Of a DNA stretch of 64,000 nucleotides, positions 1 through 9,197 are shown piece after piece. The translations under genes were made by a program, and so were the position numbers. Position 1 is the stretch's first letter. Every line of letters starts with the position of its first letter. Source of the stretch: Anoxynatronum sibiricum. GTDB taxonomy: Bacteria > Bacillota > Clostridia > Peptostreptococcales > Tindalliaceae. A model generated the notes under the pieces. That model saw nothing but the letters and a program-made list of their open reading frames with translations, had not been told where the DNA came from and ran no database searches. The stretch covers positions 1 through 64,000 of the forward strand of contig NZ_JBCITM010000004.1 in the NCBI RefSeq assembly GCF_039414295.1, given 5' to 3'.

Positions 1-43
1 TACAAGCAGGGGGTCACAGGTTCGAGCCCTGTTGCTCCCACCA
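1..43 (+). tRNA. tRNA-Val (TAC), 3' part
   Basis: The window opens at the first base of the anticodon TAC. The variable region, T arm (GGTTCGAGCC) and acceptor strand TGCTCCCA with encoded CCA follow. The 5' half lies outside the window. Confidence 0.9.
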
Positions 44-49
44 ATATCC

Positions 50-126
50 GGCCCGGTAGTTCAGTTGGTTAGAATGCCAGCCTGTCACGCTGGAGGTCGA
101 GGGTTCGAGTCCCTTCCGGGTCGCCA
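50..126 (+). tRNA. tRNA-Asp (GTC)
   Basis: Full cloverleaf: acceptor GGCCCGG pairs with CCGGGTC, the anticodon loop reads CTGTCAC with GTC, the T loop is GGTTCGAGTC, and CCA is encoded. Second gene of a co-directional tRNA cluster. Confidence 0.96.
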
Positions 127-168
127 TTTTTTTAATATTGGTGTGAATCATTTGTTTCACAATTTCAT

Positions 169-244
169 GCTGGTGTAGCTCAATTGGCAGAGCAGCTGAT
201 TTGTAATCAGCAGGTTGCGGGTTCGAGTCCCATCACCAGCTCCA
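169..244 (+). tRNA. tRNA-Thr (TGT)
   Basis: Acceptor GCTGGTG pairs with CACCAGC. The anticodon arm CTGAT-TTGTAAT-CAG places TGT at 34-36, and CCA is encoded. Confidence 0.95.
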
Positions 245-261
245 TTGTTTCATTCTAACAT

Positions 262-346
262 GGAGGGATTCCCGAGTGGCCAAAGGGGGCAGACTGTAAA
301 TCTGTTGTCAACGACTTCGGAGGTTCGAATCCTCCTCCCTCCACCA
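262..346 (+). tRNA. tRNA-Tyr (GTA)
   Basis: Class II tRNA with a long variable arm. Acceptor GGAGGGA pairs with TCCCTCC, the anticodon loop CTGTAAA contains GTA, and CCA is encoded. Confidence 0.95.
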
Positions 347-359
347 TCAGATAAATAAT

Positions 360-442
360 GCGGGTGTGGCGGAACTGGCAGACGCACTAGGTTCAGGGTC
401 TAGCGGGAAACCGTGGGGGTTCGAATCCCTTCACCCGCACCA
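360..442 (+). tRNA. tRNA-Leu (CAG)
   Basis: Class II tRNA. Acceptor GCGGGTG pairs with CACCCGC, the anticodon loop TTCAGGG gives CAG, there is a long variable arm, and CCA is encoded. Confidence 0.94.
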
Positions 443-452
443 CTTTTTATCT

Positions 453-543
453 GGAAAGGTGTCCGAGCGGCTTAAGGAACTGGTCTCGAAAACCAGCGCT
501 CTCTTATCGGGAGCCGTGGGTTCAAATCCCACCCTTTCCGCCA
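453..543 (+). tRNA. tRNA-Ser (CGA)
   Basis: Class II tRNA. Acceptor GGAAAGG pairs with CCTTTCC. The anticodon stem CTGGT/ACCAG encloses CTCGAAA, giving CGA. It has a long variable arm and encoded CCA. Confidence 0.94.
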
Positions 544-585
544 GTAAATATTCGGCTCATCCGTAACAGCCAACATACATAGCAT

Positions 586-713
<128 letters not shown>

Positions 714-947
714 CATGAAGTGTTACAAAAAGTCTTAAAAAAGTATTGCTAAATGATTTGGTTCCACATAAAGGTAAAAGAACTGCTCCTGGAAATCAGT
801 CCACACCTGGTCCACTGTTCATCCTCCAGTAAGAATCTCTGTGATGCTAAGGACTCTTAGTCTCTTGCTTGGGAACTATTTATGAAGGGTTTATAGCAAA
901 TGAATTTTCAACTGCGTCAAATCACGTCATAATCAAGGCAAAAAATC

Positions 948-976
948 ATGACGCATGTAACCCTTTGTGGTATACT
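948..976 (+). promoter_or_regulatory. Candidate sigma-A promoter upstream of riboswitch 1
   Basis: ATGACG at 948-953, a 17-base spacer and TATACT at 971-976. It lies about 90 bases upstream of the riboswitch that precedes cheD. The rest of 714-947 shows no gene. Confidence 0.4.
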
Positions 977-1066
977 TAAATGAAAATAACACGGAGAACG
1001 AACCGTTAATCAATTCCCTGTAAATACAGAGCCCATCCTGACATCGTGGCAAACACATTCTGCGAT

Positions 1067-1161
1067 AGGACACGAAGAGCCCTTGGTTTTATTTGGACGC
1101 TTTAACCTCGGGGGAGTGAGTAGCGTAACCGGCCTATGTTTTTTATTTGGCTGGTTTTTTT
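1067..1161 (+). promoter_or_regulatory. c-di-GMP-II-type riboswitch with terminator
   Basis: The core matches my recollection of class II c-di-GMP aptamers: a GG-TTTTATTTGG-A-C-GCT segment, then AGTAGCGTAACCGGCC. ACGC (1097-1100) can form the pseudoknot with GCGT (1123-1126), and CCC..GG (1080-1086) pairs imperfectly with CC..GGG (1106-1112). AACCGGCC (1127-1134) also pairs with GGCTGGTT (1149-1156) before a T run, forming an intrinsic terminator that competes with the aptamer 3' end. Ligand binding should therefore permit read-through into cheD, 30 bases downstream. The 5' P1 strand is not clear. Confidence 0.7.
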
Positions 1162-1191
1162 GTTTCAAAAATCAAGACGGGAGGAACCAAC

Positions 1192-1689
1192 ATGGAGTTC
1201 ATCGTGGGAATTGGACAGATGGCTGTGAGCCGGACAAACAACGACCGAATGAGAACCTTTGCCTTGGCCAGTTGCCTTGGAGTGGTCATGTACGCACCCG
1301 AAATCCAGACCCTGGCCATGGCCCATATGCTGCTGCCCAGTTCACGAAACCATGAAGCAGAAGCTTTGGTAAAACCAGCCCAATACGTGGACACAGGCAT
1401 TGATGCCCTTGTTAATGTGTTTCAGAACCGTCTGGGAGTTAAAAAACAGGAATTGGTGGTGTCTGTTTTTGGCGGTGCTGAAGCAGGCATCTGTCAACAC
1501 TACAACGTCTCAGCACAAAACATAGAAGCCGCCATCACCGCCCTTAAAAAACATCAGCTAAAGGTAGATCGAATGGAGACAGGGGGCATCTTTGCCAGAA
1601 CCATCACAGGCTATTCATGTGATGGGCACGTTGAGGTGACATGTGTTCCGATGATGATGAAGCTGCCAGGCAGACAGCTAAGGGCCTGA
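1192..1689 (+). CDS. cheD: CheD, chemoreceptor glutamine deamidase
   Basis: CheD deamidates glutamine side chains in methyl-accepting chemotaxis proteins and can bind CheC in the cytoplasm. The 165-residue product has the family layout: an N-terminal strand, the catalytic Cys in ASCLGV, the catalytic His in MAHMLLP, the KPAQYVDTG region, the FGGAEAG turn, and a C-terminal GG-x5-R-x12-G-H-V segment. In most CheD proteins the cysteine motif reads LGSC rather than LASC. The start at 1192 is chosen because GGGAGG lies 6 bases upstream. An upstream in-frame ATG falls inside the terminator and lacks a site. It sits directly behind a c-di-GMP-II-type riboswitch and before a broken sensor kinase, with no other chemotaxis gene adjacent. 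The nearest possible substrate in the window is the receptor at 19.6 kb. Confidence 0.85.
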   Translation: MEFIVGIGQMAVSRTNNDRMRTFALASCLGVVMYAPEIQTLAMAHMLLPSSRNHEAEALVKPAQYVDTGIDALVNVFQNRLGVKKQELVVSVFGGAEAGICQHYNVSAQNIEAAITALKKHQLKVDRMETGGIFARTITGYSCDGHVEVTCVPMMMKLPGRQLRA

Positions 1690-1730
1690 AGTCAAGGCAC
1701 CGGTGCTCTCGGTGAGGGAATCCGGGTGAA

Positions 1731-3630
1731 AGTACACCTGCTGGCGGGGAAAAAAACCGGAAGATTGTCTTTTCCGGTATCAACAACTACGAACCACAGC
1801 ATTACCCCATGGAACACGCCACGGGGGTCAACGAACAAATCTCTGCCCTCAACACCGTTGAAGCAGCCCTCCTGCTGCAGCCGAAAGCAGAAAAAATCGG
1901 TGTCATTGCCGGGTCAAGCCTGACAGAGCAGCGAAACCTTGCGATCTTTCAGGAAGAAATGGCCGGTTACTATCACCCCATTGCCATTCATTACCACAGC
2001 CAGCTGGAGCCGGAAGCATTGATTGAAGCCCTGGAAAACTACGCCGACCGGGACATCCTCATTGTACTGGGATACATGGCTACCCCCTCCGGCTAAAGCT
2101 TTTATGTGGAAGCCTTCATAAACCTGCTGTTGGAAAACAGCGAAGCCCCCCTCTCCGGACGGTGTAGTCCAGTACTGCAGCCATGCTGCGGCAATCATTC
2201 TGGGCAGTCCGTCAGGCCAGCTCAAAGGAAAAGAGCTGTTACCACTGGTGCATCCTGAGGATCGCTCCCTGACAAAAAAGCTTTTGAGCCAGCTGAACCA
2301 TGGAAAAAGCCAGACGGGATCGGCGGTTTTTCCCATGGCTCATCAGGAAGGCCACTGGGTCTGGCTGGAAAGCAAGGGTCATAACCGCATGGCGGGTACA
2401 GGCATGGAAGGTTTTTTGCTAAACTGCCGGGACGTGACAGAGGGAATCGAGGCGGAAAAAGCCCTGCGGTACGAAAGAGACCTGTTCAACGACGGCCCTG
2501 TATTCACCATCGAGTGGGATCCGACACCAGGGTGGCCCGTACGGTATGTCTCTCAAAATGTCACTGAAATACTGGGGTACACCCCAGAGGAAATGACATC
2601 GTCAGGTTTTCTTTATGAGGCCCTGATTCACCCCGAAGACCTTCAGCGGTTAGTGGAGGAAGTGGACCACTACCGTTCACAGCATATCGATGTGTACGAG
2701 CAATCCTACCGTCTGAAAACCAACCATGGCCCATACCGCTGGTTTTATGACTTTACCCAGCGAGTAAGGGACGATGGTGGACAGGTGATCACCATACGGG
2801 GATACATGTTTGACCAGACGGAGGCGAAAGAAGCTCAGCAGAAGCTGGACGCGGCACTGGAGGAGGCCGAAGCAGCCAACCGGTCCAAAACCCAGTTCCT
2901 GGCCAACATGAGCCATGAGCTGCGCACTCCCTTAAACGGCCTCATGGGCATGGCCCAGCTACTGGAGACCACCGCCCTGTCTGAAGAACAGGCCGACTAC
3001 CTGAGCTATGTCCTTCAGTCCGGCCAGTCCCTGGCCCGTGTGGTGGAAGATATCCTTCATTACACCAGCCTGAAACGAAAGGCGCAAAAGGTCAGAGAAG
3101 AGCCTTTCCAGCTGGATGAGCTGCTTCAGGAAGTGAAAGAGCTGCACCAGACAGCAGCAGTTCAGAAATCCCTATTTCTGAGGGTGTATCAGGAAGCAAG
3201 TCTGGCCAACAAACTGGTGGGGGACCGGTTCAAGCTGAAACAGATCCTGGGCATTTTGGTGGGGAACGCCATCAAATTCACGGAAACCGGCACCGTAGAA
3301 TTGTGGGCTCTTTGTGACACCACGCTCTCCACCCCACAACGCCTTCGAGTCCGTTTCCAGGTAAGGGACACGGGCATCGGCATCCCCAAAGATAAACTGG
3401 ACTACATCTTCCAGCGGTTCAGTCAGGTTGACGAGTCCCACACACGGGCTTACGGTGGCCTTGGGTTAGGCCTGGCAGTGGCACGAGAAGAGGCGGCCAT
3501 GCTACGCGGTTTTATCACTGCCGAAAGCACACCGGGACGGGGCAGTGAGTTTTGTCTGCATACTTTTCATTATCTTGACCTGTCTCTGATAAGCAGTTTA
3601 TTTTTGGGACCCTTTACAGCTTTCACCTAG
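1731..3630 (+). pseudogene. Broken sensor histidine kinase (ABC-binding-like, PAS, PAS, HisKA, HATPase)
   Basis: Three pieces read as one decayed gene. Around 1737-2160 in one frame, a periplasmic-binding-like sensor segment (VFSGINNYEP, then TGVNEQ) is interrupted by TAA at 2094-2096, after which homologous-looking sequence continues (SFYVEAFINLLLEN). The frame then shifts near 2160-2180 into a second frame that carries PAS sequence (HPEDRS), a second PAS (YVSQNVTEILGYTPEEM), a HisKA H box (SHELRTPLNG), the N box NAIKFT, the G1 box DTGIGIP and the G2 box GLGLGLA. The kinase domain ends in a foreign-looking 25-residue tail after GRGSEF, so the 3' end is lost. With one nonsense codon, one frameshift and 3' truncation, the full sensor is not made. 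The 2248-3630 part could still be expressed as a fragment. Confidence 0.75.
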
Positions 3631-3689
3631 TGTGAGTGTACAAGTTGTTTCAGACATGCTGGTTCTACATTAGTATTTTCAATTACTGC

Positions 3690-4330
3690 AGGAGTTTAAA
3701 AGCGCATACTTAACCATACTTTTCCTTCAAACGGTACAACACCTGGATCCTTTGGGCAACTTCGTTTTCCTGTGCAAAGGAAAGCACTTTTCGGGCTTGT
3801 CAATCTCTCGAAAAAAGGTAAAGACTTTTTTGAGAGCACCCATATCCTCCCACAATATATTGATGCTGCTATGAATACCCTGTCCGGCCAGTTCTTTTTG
3901 CAGCAGGCCGCAGAGTCTTATGGCAAGAATGCAGGTTAAGAGGTGATCCCTGATTTTTTCATCTGTCCAGTGGAAGATGGGTTTTACCGGCAGGTGGTCT
4001 GTATCTTTTATTTGAAGAAAAGATGATTCAATATGCCAGGCACTCCGATAGGCGTTGACGATTGCCTCGTTGGAGAAATCATCCCAGTCTGTGAAGAGTG
4101 CGGTTTTTCCCAGCAGCTACTGTGTTAATTGTTCCAGTGCTTCATCGGAGAAAGCGAAGTTCAGGTATGGTCTTCCTTCCTGCTCTAAGACTTCATACTG
4201 AAACAGTTCTTTCATATGTTCTGCTTTCAGGATGGTTTCCTCAGCTTTGGTGGCACTTTCTTTCGTGGGTTTCTTCCCATTTTTTGCCTTAGCGTGGGAT
4301 TTGTCGGAAATGTTGGCGAGACCCCAAACA
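3690..4330 (-). pseudogene. Degenerate IS1634/IS4-type transposase remnant
   Basis: Reading the minus strand from about 4330 gives a continuous transposase-like translation with one in-frame TAG (near 4120). It includes LFTDWDDFSNEAIVNAYRSAW, HIESSF and the characteristic VKPIFHWTDEKIRDHL segment, followed by a leucine-rich C terminus. The N-terminal half of the transposase is missing. The fragment lies against the truncated 3' end of the sensor kinase, so insertion or deletion by this element may have cut that gene. No terminal inverted repeats were identified. Confidence 0.7.
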
Positions 4331-4569
4331 GTGTACTGGCACCTATGGCGAATATCTGATTGAGGATCAATTAACGTATGACAGGATAGTAAAAAATATA
4401 TAGGAATACGTCTATTTATTCAGACAGCGAAGAGACAGAAAAAGTGTATAAATGAACCCTTAAAGCCGTCACCAAAAGTTGGGATTGAGTGAAGGACAAA
4501 ATAGATCTTAAAAAAGATGACAAAATATGTCGAATTTATATAAAAAAACAGGATTTATCAGATTGTTTG

Positions 4570-4578
4570 TGTTATAAT
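4570..4578 (+). promoter_or_regulatory. Candidate extended -10 promoter upstream of riboswitch 2
   Basis: TGTTATAAT gives a perfect -10 hexamer (TATAAT at 4573-4578) with the TG extension. No good -35 is seen. It lies about 80 bases before riboswitch 2. The rest of 4331-4656 holds no gene that I can see. Confidence 0.45.
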
Positions 4579-4656
4579 ACTTAAAAAAAACAGAAGAAGC
4601 AAAGCACTCTTTTCATTAATCATGGCTGTCCCCGCAACAAGACAATAGGATAGTAA

Positions 4657-4747
4657 AGGACACGAAGAGCCCATGGTTTAAATGGACGCTTATAGCCATG
4701 GGGGAGTGAGTAGCGTAACCGGCCACATTTTGTTGGCCGGTTTTTTT
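4657..4747 (+). promoter_or_regulatory. c-di-GMP-II-type riboswitch with terminator (second copy)
   Basis: Closely similar to the element at 1067 over about 70 bases. P2 is perfect: CCCATGG (4670-4676) with CCATGGG (4696-4702). The pseudoknot pairs ACGC (4686-4689) with GCGT (4713-4716). The core GGTTTAAATGG and AGTAGCGTAACCGGCC resemble known class II c-di-GMP aptamers. AACCGGCC (4717-4724) pairs perfectly with GGCCGGTT (4735-4742), followed by seven Ts: an intrinsic terminator. A regulated ON switch for the surface protein 225 bases downstream is inferred. Confidence 0.75.
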
Positions 4748-4971
4748 GTTTGATTGATAAATTGTAAAACACATTAGGAAGAATGATAAAACAGCCTATA
4801 AGAACAACTGCTTCACATTACACTTGACAAGGAGAATGCCAATGAAACCCTGATCTCCACAGCTTTGATTACGCAGGCAAGTTACATATCCATGAAAAAA
4901 CAGTCAGATTCAAGAGTAAGCGTTAACTTGATGCACCACAGAAACACACCCAATCGAAGGAGTTGAGATGA

Positions 4972-7900
4972 ATGCACATACAAATGATCCGAAGTCAAAA
5001 AAACATTGCCCTGCTGTTGGCACTCATTATGATGGCATCTCTGGTGATGCCTGTATCGGTAATGGCCGACACAACCAATGAAACCCTGCCCTCAGGCACG
5101 GTGGCCTTTGCAATTGACCAGCCAGGCTACACCATCGACGGCCAGTGGCAGTCTTCTGATGCAGCCCCTTACATGCAGGACAACCGTACCATGGTGCCTG
5201 TACGCTTTGCAGCTGAAGCATTAGGCGCGACTGTGGATTGGAATGGTGAAACAAAAACTGTCACTGTGACAAAGGACAGTGATGTCATCACCATTGAAAT
5301 CGGCAGCCGAAATCTCACCAAAAACGGCCAGCTCTTCATGGAAATGGACACCGTGGCAGTCATCGTAGACCCGGGCCGCACCATGATCCCCGTTTCCCGA
5401 CTGGCAGAAGCCCTGGGAGTTCCCTTTGACTGGGATCCAGTGAACCGGATTGCCTACTTCATGCCCGGAACAGGAGAAGTCACCAGAACCACTGAAGACG
5501 ACACATCCGACACCATCTTCGATGCCCCCGGCACCTACGGGCCCGAAGAAGGCACAGAAACCATCGACGGCAACGTACGCGTCACCGCCGCCGGCGTCAT
5601 ACTGCAGAACCTGACCATCACCGGCAACCTGACCATCACCGAAACCGTGGGCGATGGCGACGTCACCCTGAACAACATCACCGTGGCAGGCGACACCTTT
5701 ATCCAGGGCGGCGGTATCAACAGCATCCATATCAATGGCGGGCAGTATGGCAAAGTGTATGTCCAGACAACAGAGACAGGGGCCGTACGGATAGTGGCTG
5801 TTGACGCAGACGGTATTGAGGTTGTCATTGCCGAAGATGCAACCGGCCAGAAAATCATCCTGGAAGGCACCTTTCAGCAAGTGACCATTGATGCCAAGGA
5901 TGTGGTGTTTGAGACCAAAGGAGACACCAATATCAATCGTTTGGAGATAACAGAAAAAGCCGCCAATGCCACTGGCACTATTTCTGAAGGAACCACCATC
6001 AACAACGCCAGGATCGATGGTGAAAACAGTCAGTGGGAAGGAGCCACAGGAGCGATTAAAAGCGCTTCCGGTTCCAAGAGCGGCAATCAGGATGTGGATG
6101 ACCCAGACAGCGTTATCCAAAGACCTCAGCCAACCCCTGCTCCAACACCCTCCCGGGACAGAGACAGAGACAGCAGTGCTCCCTCCACACCTGCTGTGAC
6201 AGTGGGAGCCATCAATAACGTTACCATCAATGAAGGAGCAACAGCCACTAGAACAGTGGTCACAACCCCAACAGATGCCACCATCACAGCCGTTTCCAGC
6301 AATGCTGGCGTGGCCACTGTAGCAGTCAGTGGTAAAATCATTACCATCACCGGAGTCAGTGAAGGAACTGCAACAGTCACCGTAACAGGGACGCGTGCTG
6401 GCTATACCAACGGCACCAGAACCTTCACAGTAACCGTGACCACTCCTCCTCCGGGTACTTTTCCTGTCACTGCAACCATTAACCCTTCAGGCGGTGGTGA
6501 GGTCACAGGCACGGGCAACTATTATGAAGGCGCCAACGTAACCCTAACAGCCGTTCCAAACACAGGTTTTGAATTCATCGACTGGAACATAGGGGCTGAA
6601 ACAGTCACAGGCAGTGTCTATGGGTTTACCATGCCGGCAGCGGCAGTTCATGCAACAGCCAACTTCTCGCCCACCTCAATACCGGTAAATTACTTTACTT
6701 TTGATCCGGAAACAAAAACAATCACCGGCTACGACAGTGCAGGTGGGTTGGACGTGATTATCCCCTCTGCAATAGATGGCATACCTGTGGAGAATATAGG
6801 TGAAAATGCATTCCGAAACAAATTGCTAACCAGTGTGACCATCCCCAACAGTGTCACCAGTCTCGGCTCATTGGCATTCGCACAAAACAAGCTGACCACT
6901 CTGACCATCCCTACAAGTGTCACCAGTATCAGTGAGTCGGCATTTGCTTACAACGAATTGACCAGCGTAAACATTCCAGCCAATGTCAGCACCATTGGAA
7001 GATATGCATTCGTAAATAACAATCTGACCACTCTGACCATCCCCAACAGTGTAACTCACATAGGAGAAGGTGCATTCGGATATAACAATCTGACCACTCT
7101 GACCATCCCCAACAGTGTCACCAGCCTCGGCATTTCTGCATTCGCATTTAATAATCTGACCACTCTAACCATCCCTACCAGTATCACCAGTATCAGTCAG
7201 GGGGCATTTTCTAACAACGAGTTGACCAGCGTGATCATACCAGCCAATGTCAGCACCATTGGAAGAAATGCATTCGAAAATAACAAACTGACCACTCTGA
7301 CCATCCCTACCAGTATCACCAGTATCAGTCAGGGGGCATTTTCTAGAAACGAGTTGACCAGCATTACCATTGGCGCAGGTGTCACATTAGGAGACCATCT
7401 GCTGGAGGGCTCTGATCCTCCCAATAACCGATTCAGAGATGCCTATATAGCAGGCGGTGCAGGCACCTACACCGGTACACAGACAGGTAGCTGGATAAAT
7501 GTTGTATATTTTTCTCATGAAGAAACTGCATCGATTCATGGGAACTTCATAACTATTACTGGCTATAATACCGCCGGCGGATTAGACGTGATCATTCCAT
7601 CCACTATTAACGGGTTACCCGTGAAGCATATACAGGCAGAGGCATTCCGCAGCAAAGGTCTAACCAGTGTCACCATCCCTGACAGTGTCGAGGACATCGG
7701 CGAGTTCGCATTCGCTCTAAACAAATTGACCACTCTGACAATACCTACCAGTATCACCACTATTGAGCAATATGCATTCGCTGCAAACGAATTGACCACT
7801 CTGACCATACCTACCAGTATCACCACTATTGGTCAATATGCATTTTATAACAACGAGTTGACCACTCTGACCATACCTGACAGTGTCACTATTGGAAATA

Positions 7901-8079
7901 GAGCATTTGAAAAAAACAAGCTGACCACCATTACCATTGGCTCAGGTGTCACGTTAGGAGACCATCTGCTGGAGGCCGCTCATCCTGTCCACAATAACCT
8001 ATTCAGGGATGCTTATACAGCAGGCGGTGCAGGCACCTACATCGGTGAACAGACAGGTGTTTGGGTGAAGATTCCGTAG
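4972..8079 (+). CDS. BspA-like leucine-rich-repeat surface protein
   Basis: A 1035-residue secreted, probably wall-associated protein. A signal peptide (about 1-32, ending VMA) is followed by a copper-amine-oxidase N-terminal-like domain (about 45-165), a beta-solenoid-like repetitive region (195-345), a Pro/Arg-Asp linker (380-405), an Ig-like domain (407-490), a divergent InlB B-repeat-like domain (495-565), and two blocks of BspA/LRR_5 repeats (TLTIPxSVTSI..AFxxN), about 590-840 and 850-1035. Each block ends in the same cap (ITIGxGVTLGDHLLE..FRDAY.AGGAGTY). Such proteins commonly bind host or neighbouring-cell surfaces; the ligand here is unknown. The start at 4972 follows AAGGAG by 9 bases. 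It lies behind a c-di-GMP-II-type riboswitch, consistent with an adhesin made at high c-di-GMP. In-frame homologous sequence continues past the stop, so it may once have been longer. Confidence 0.85.
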   Translation: MHIQMIRSQKNIALLLALIMMASLVMPVSVMADTTNETLPSGTVAFAIDQPGYTIDGQWQSSDAAPYMQDNRTMVPVRFAAEALGATVDWNGETKTVTVTKDSDVITIEIGSRNLTKNGQLFMEMDTVAVIVDPGRTMIPVSRLAEALGVPFDWDPVNRIAYFMPGTGEVTRTTEDDTSDTIFDAPGTYGPEEGTETIDGNVRVTAAGVILQNLTITGNLTITETVGDGDVTLNNITVAGDTFIQGGGINSIHINGGQYGKVYVQTTETGAVRIVAVDADGIEVVIAEDATGQKIILEGTFQQVTIDAKDVVFETKGDTNINRLEITEKAANATGTISEGTTINNARIDGENSQWEGATGAIKSASGSKSGNQDVDDPDSVIQRPQPTPAPTPSRDRDRDSSAPSTPAVTVGAINNVTINEGATATRTVVTTPTDATITAVSSNAGVATVAVSGKIITITGVSEGTATVTVTGTRAGYTNGTRTFTVTVTTPPPGTFPVTATINPSGGGEVTGTGNYYEGANVTLTAVPNTGFEFIDWNIGAETVTGSVYGFTMPAAAVHATANFSPTSIPVNYFTFDPETKTITGYDSAGGLDVIIPSAIDGIPVENIGENAFRNKLLTSVTIPNSVTSLGSLAFAQNKLTTLTIPTSVTSISESAFAYNELTSVNIPANVSTIGRYAFVNNNLTTLTIPNSVTHIGEGAFGYNNLTTLTIPNSVTSLGISAFAFNNLTTLTIPTSITSISQGAFSNNELTSVIIPANVSTIGRNAFENNKLTTLTIPTSITSISQGAFSRNELTSITIGAGVTLGDHLLEGSDPPNNRFRDAYIAGGAGTYTGTQTGSWINVVYFSHEETASIHGNFITITGYNTAGGLDVIIPSTINGLPVKHIQAEAFRSKGLTSVTIPDSVEDIGEFAFALNKLTTLTIPTSITTIEQYAFAANELTTLTIPTSITTIGQYAFYNNELTTLTIPDSVTIGNRAFEKNKLTTITIGSGVTLGDHLLEAAHPVHNNLFRDAYTAGGAGTYIGEQTGVWVKIP

Positions 8080-8260
8080 GTCGAGGATGACTTTGAATCT
8101 AATGACGAAGGTTTTGTGGTTTCAGGAAACCCTGGGACTGTTTGGGAGTGGGGGGAGCCTGTTATTGGTATCTTGCCCCTTCAGGCTCGCACAGGTGCAA
8201 AATGTTGGTGAACCCACCTATGGGACAATTATCCAAACTGAATGAACGAAACCCTGCGAT
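8080..8260 (+). pseudogene. Decayed C-terminal extension of the LRR protein
   Basis: Directly after the TAG at 8077-8079 the same frame reads VEDDFESNDEGFVVSGNP, then VWEWGEP and ARTGAKCW, then two TGA codons around a remnant resembling a W-G-x-N-L-x-G-x-Y turn. DDFES-x-F-x-W-WG-P-GxKCWG is the pattern of extracellular choice-of-anchor/jelly-roll domains. The protein therefore probably lost a C-terminal domain through point mutations. Confidence 0.6.
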
Positions 8261-8863
8261 CACCGCAAATTGACATGAGCCCCTATACCACAAAAATAAA
8301 CAGAGTTAACCTTTTGGAAAAAAACCGTTCTTTCAGCACTTGGCAGCAGTAATTGCAGGAGCACCAACTCATTACTTTCTGTTTACGGAGAGCCAAAGTC
8401 TCGTCTGAGACCAACGCTAAAACTAAAGCCGGTTCTTTTGAGCCTGTGTTACTGCTTTTCATGGCCAAAATGACACATTTTCGTAGTAAGGGTATGTGGC
8501 AGAAGGTAATCATTAACATTGAAACGCTTTTTGCCACACTTCGGCAAAAAGCGTTTCTTTTTGCCTCAACAACTTCGGAATGCTGCGGACGATTAAAACC
8601 CACGAAAGAGCAAGGCAAATCAATGTCTAATGTGGTACTCAAGGAATCGAACCATATCAATAAGGAATAGATTTTTCTATAATTAACCGCTTTTTGACAT
8701 GTGAGTAAATTTCATATTTCGCCTTTTTGACGGAATAAAAAAGCGAACACTAACCAAACCCGTCATTAGACGGTACTTTCAAATAACAGTTATCATCAAA
8801 TGCATTAGAATTACTAAATCAACCCCTTATCAATAGTATTATGAGAAGGATACATCAATCGTT
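8261..8863. other. Intergenic stretch without a convincing gene
   Basis: Short open frames exist on both strands (8283-8670) but show no recognisable domain, ribosome binding site or codon pattern. The only clear structure is the hairpin at 8521-8557. Confidence 0.5.
8521..8557. terminator. 15-bp perfect hairpin
   Basis: GAAACGCTTTTTGCC (8521-8535) and its exact complement (8543-8557) flank a 7-base loop, and TTTTTG follows. It resembles a strong terminator on the plus strand, about 440 bases after the LRR gene. It could also be an insertion-element end. Confidence 0.55.
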
Positions 8864-9180
8864 CTAAGCCGCTTTGTTGACAACAGAGATCTGATTCACA
8901 GCAATGGTGCCAGCCAGCAGCACAACAGCGCACAACCTGAAGTGAACACCAGCCGACTTTCGACCAGAGGAACGCAGGCTTTCAAGCATCACATGGTTCT
9001 TTAACCGATGATTGCACCGTTCCACACTGCTTCTTAAGTTATACAGCTCTTTGAATCGTTTGGAATCGCGGGGCAACCCTGGGTATAGACGAGGATTTTC
9101 CTTCACATCCACCTTCAGTGTATATCCATAGTTGGAATTGGAACACCAGGCACTGCCGTGAGGACAGTCCACTTTTCTGC
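8864..9180 (-). pseudogene. DDE transposase C-terminal fragment
   Basis: The minus strand encodes about 100 residues ending a DDE-type transposase: YGYTLKVDVKENPRLYPG, then YNLRSSVERCNHRLKNH, which has the E-R-x-N-x-R-L-K pattern around the catalytic Glu. The N-terminal catalytic part is absent, so it cannot transpose on its own. The exact family was not determined. Confidence 0.65.
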
Positions 9181-9197
9181 GATGACAACTCTGTCGG

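Noticed and set aside
366..566. Open frame through tRNA-Leu and tRNA-Ser
   Set aside because: It is made only of tRNA sequence.
5221..6120. 299-codon minus-strand frame opposite the LRR protein
   Set aside because: Shadow of the repetitive surface protein; no domain or start site.
8283..8670. Overlapping open frames on both strands
   Set aside because: No domain, no ribosome binding site, and the frames cross a 15-bp hairpin; probably non-coding.
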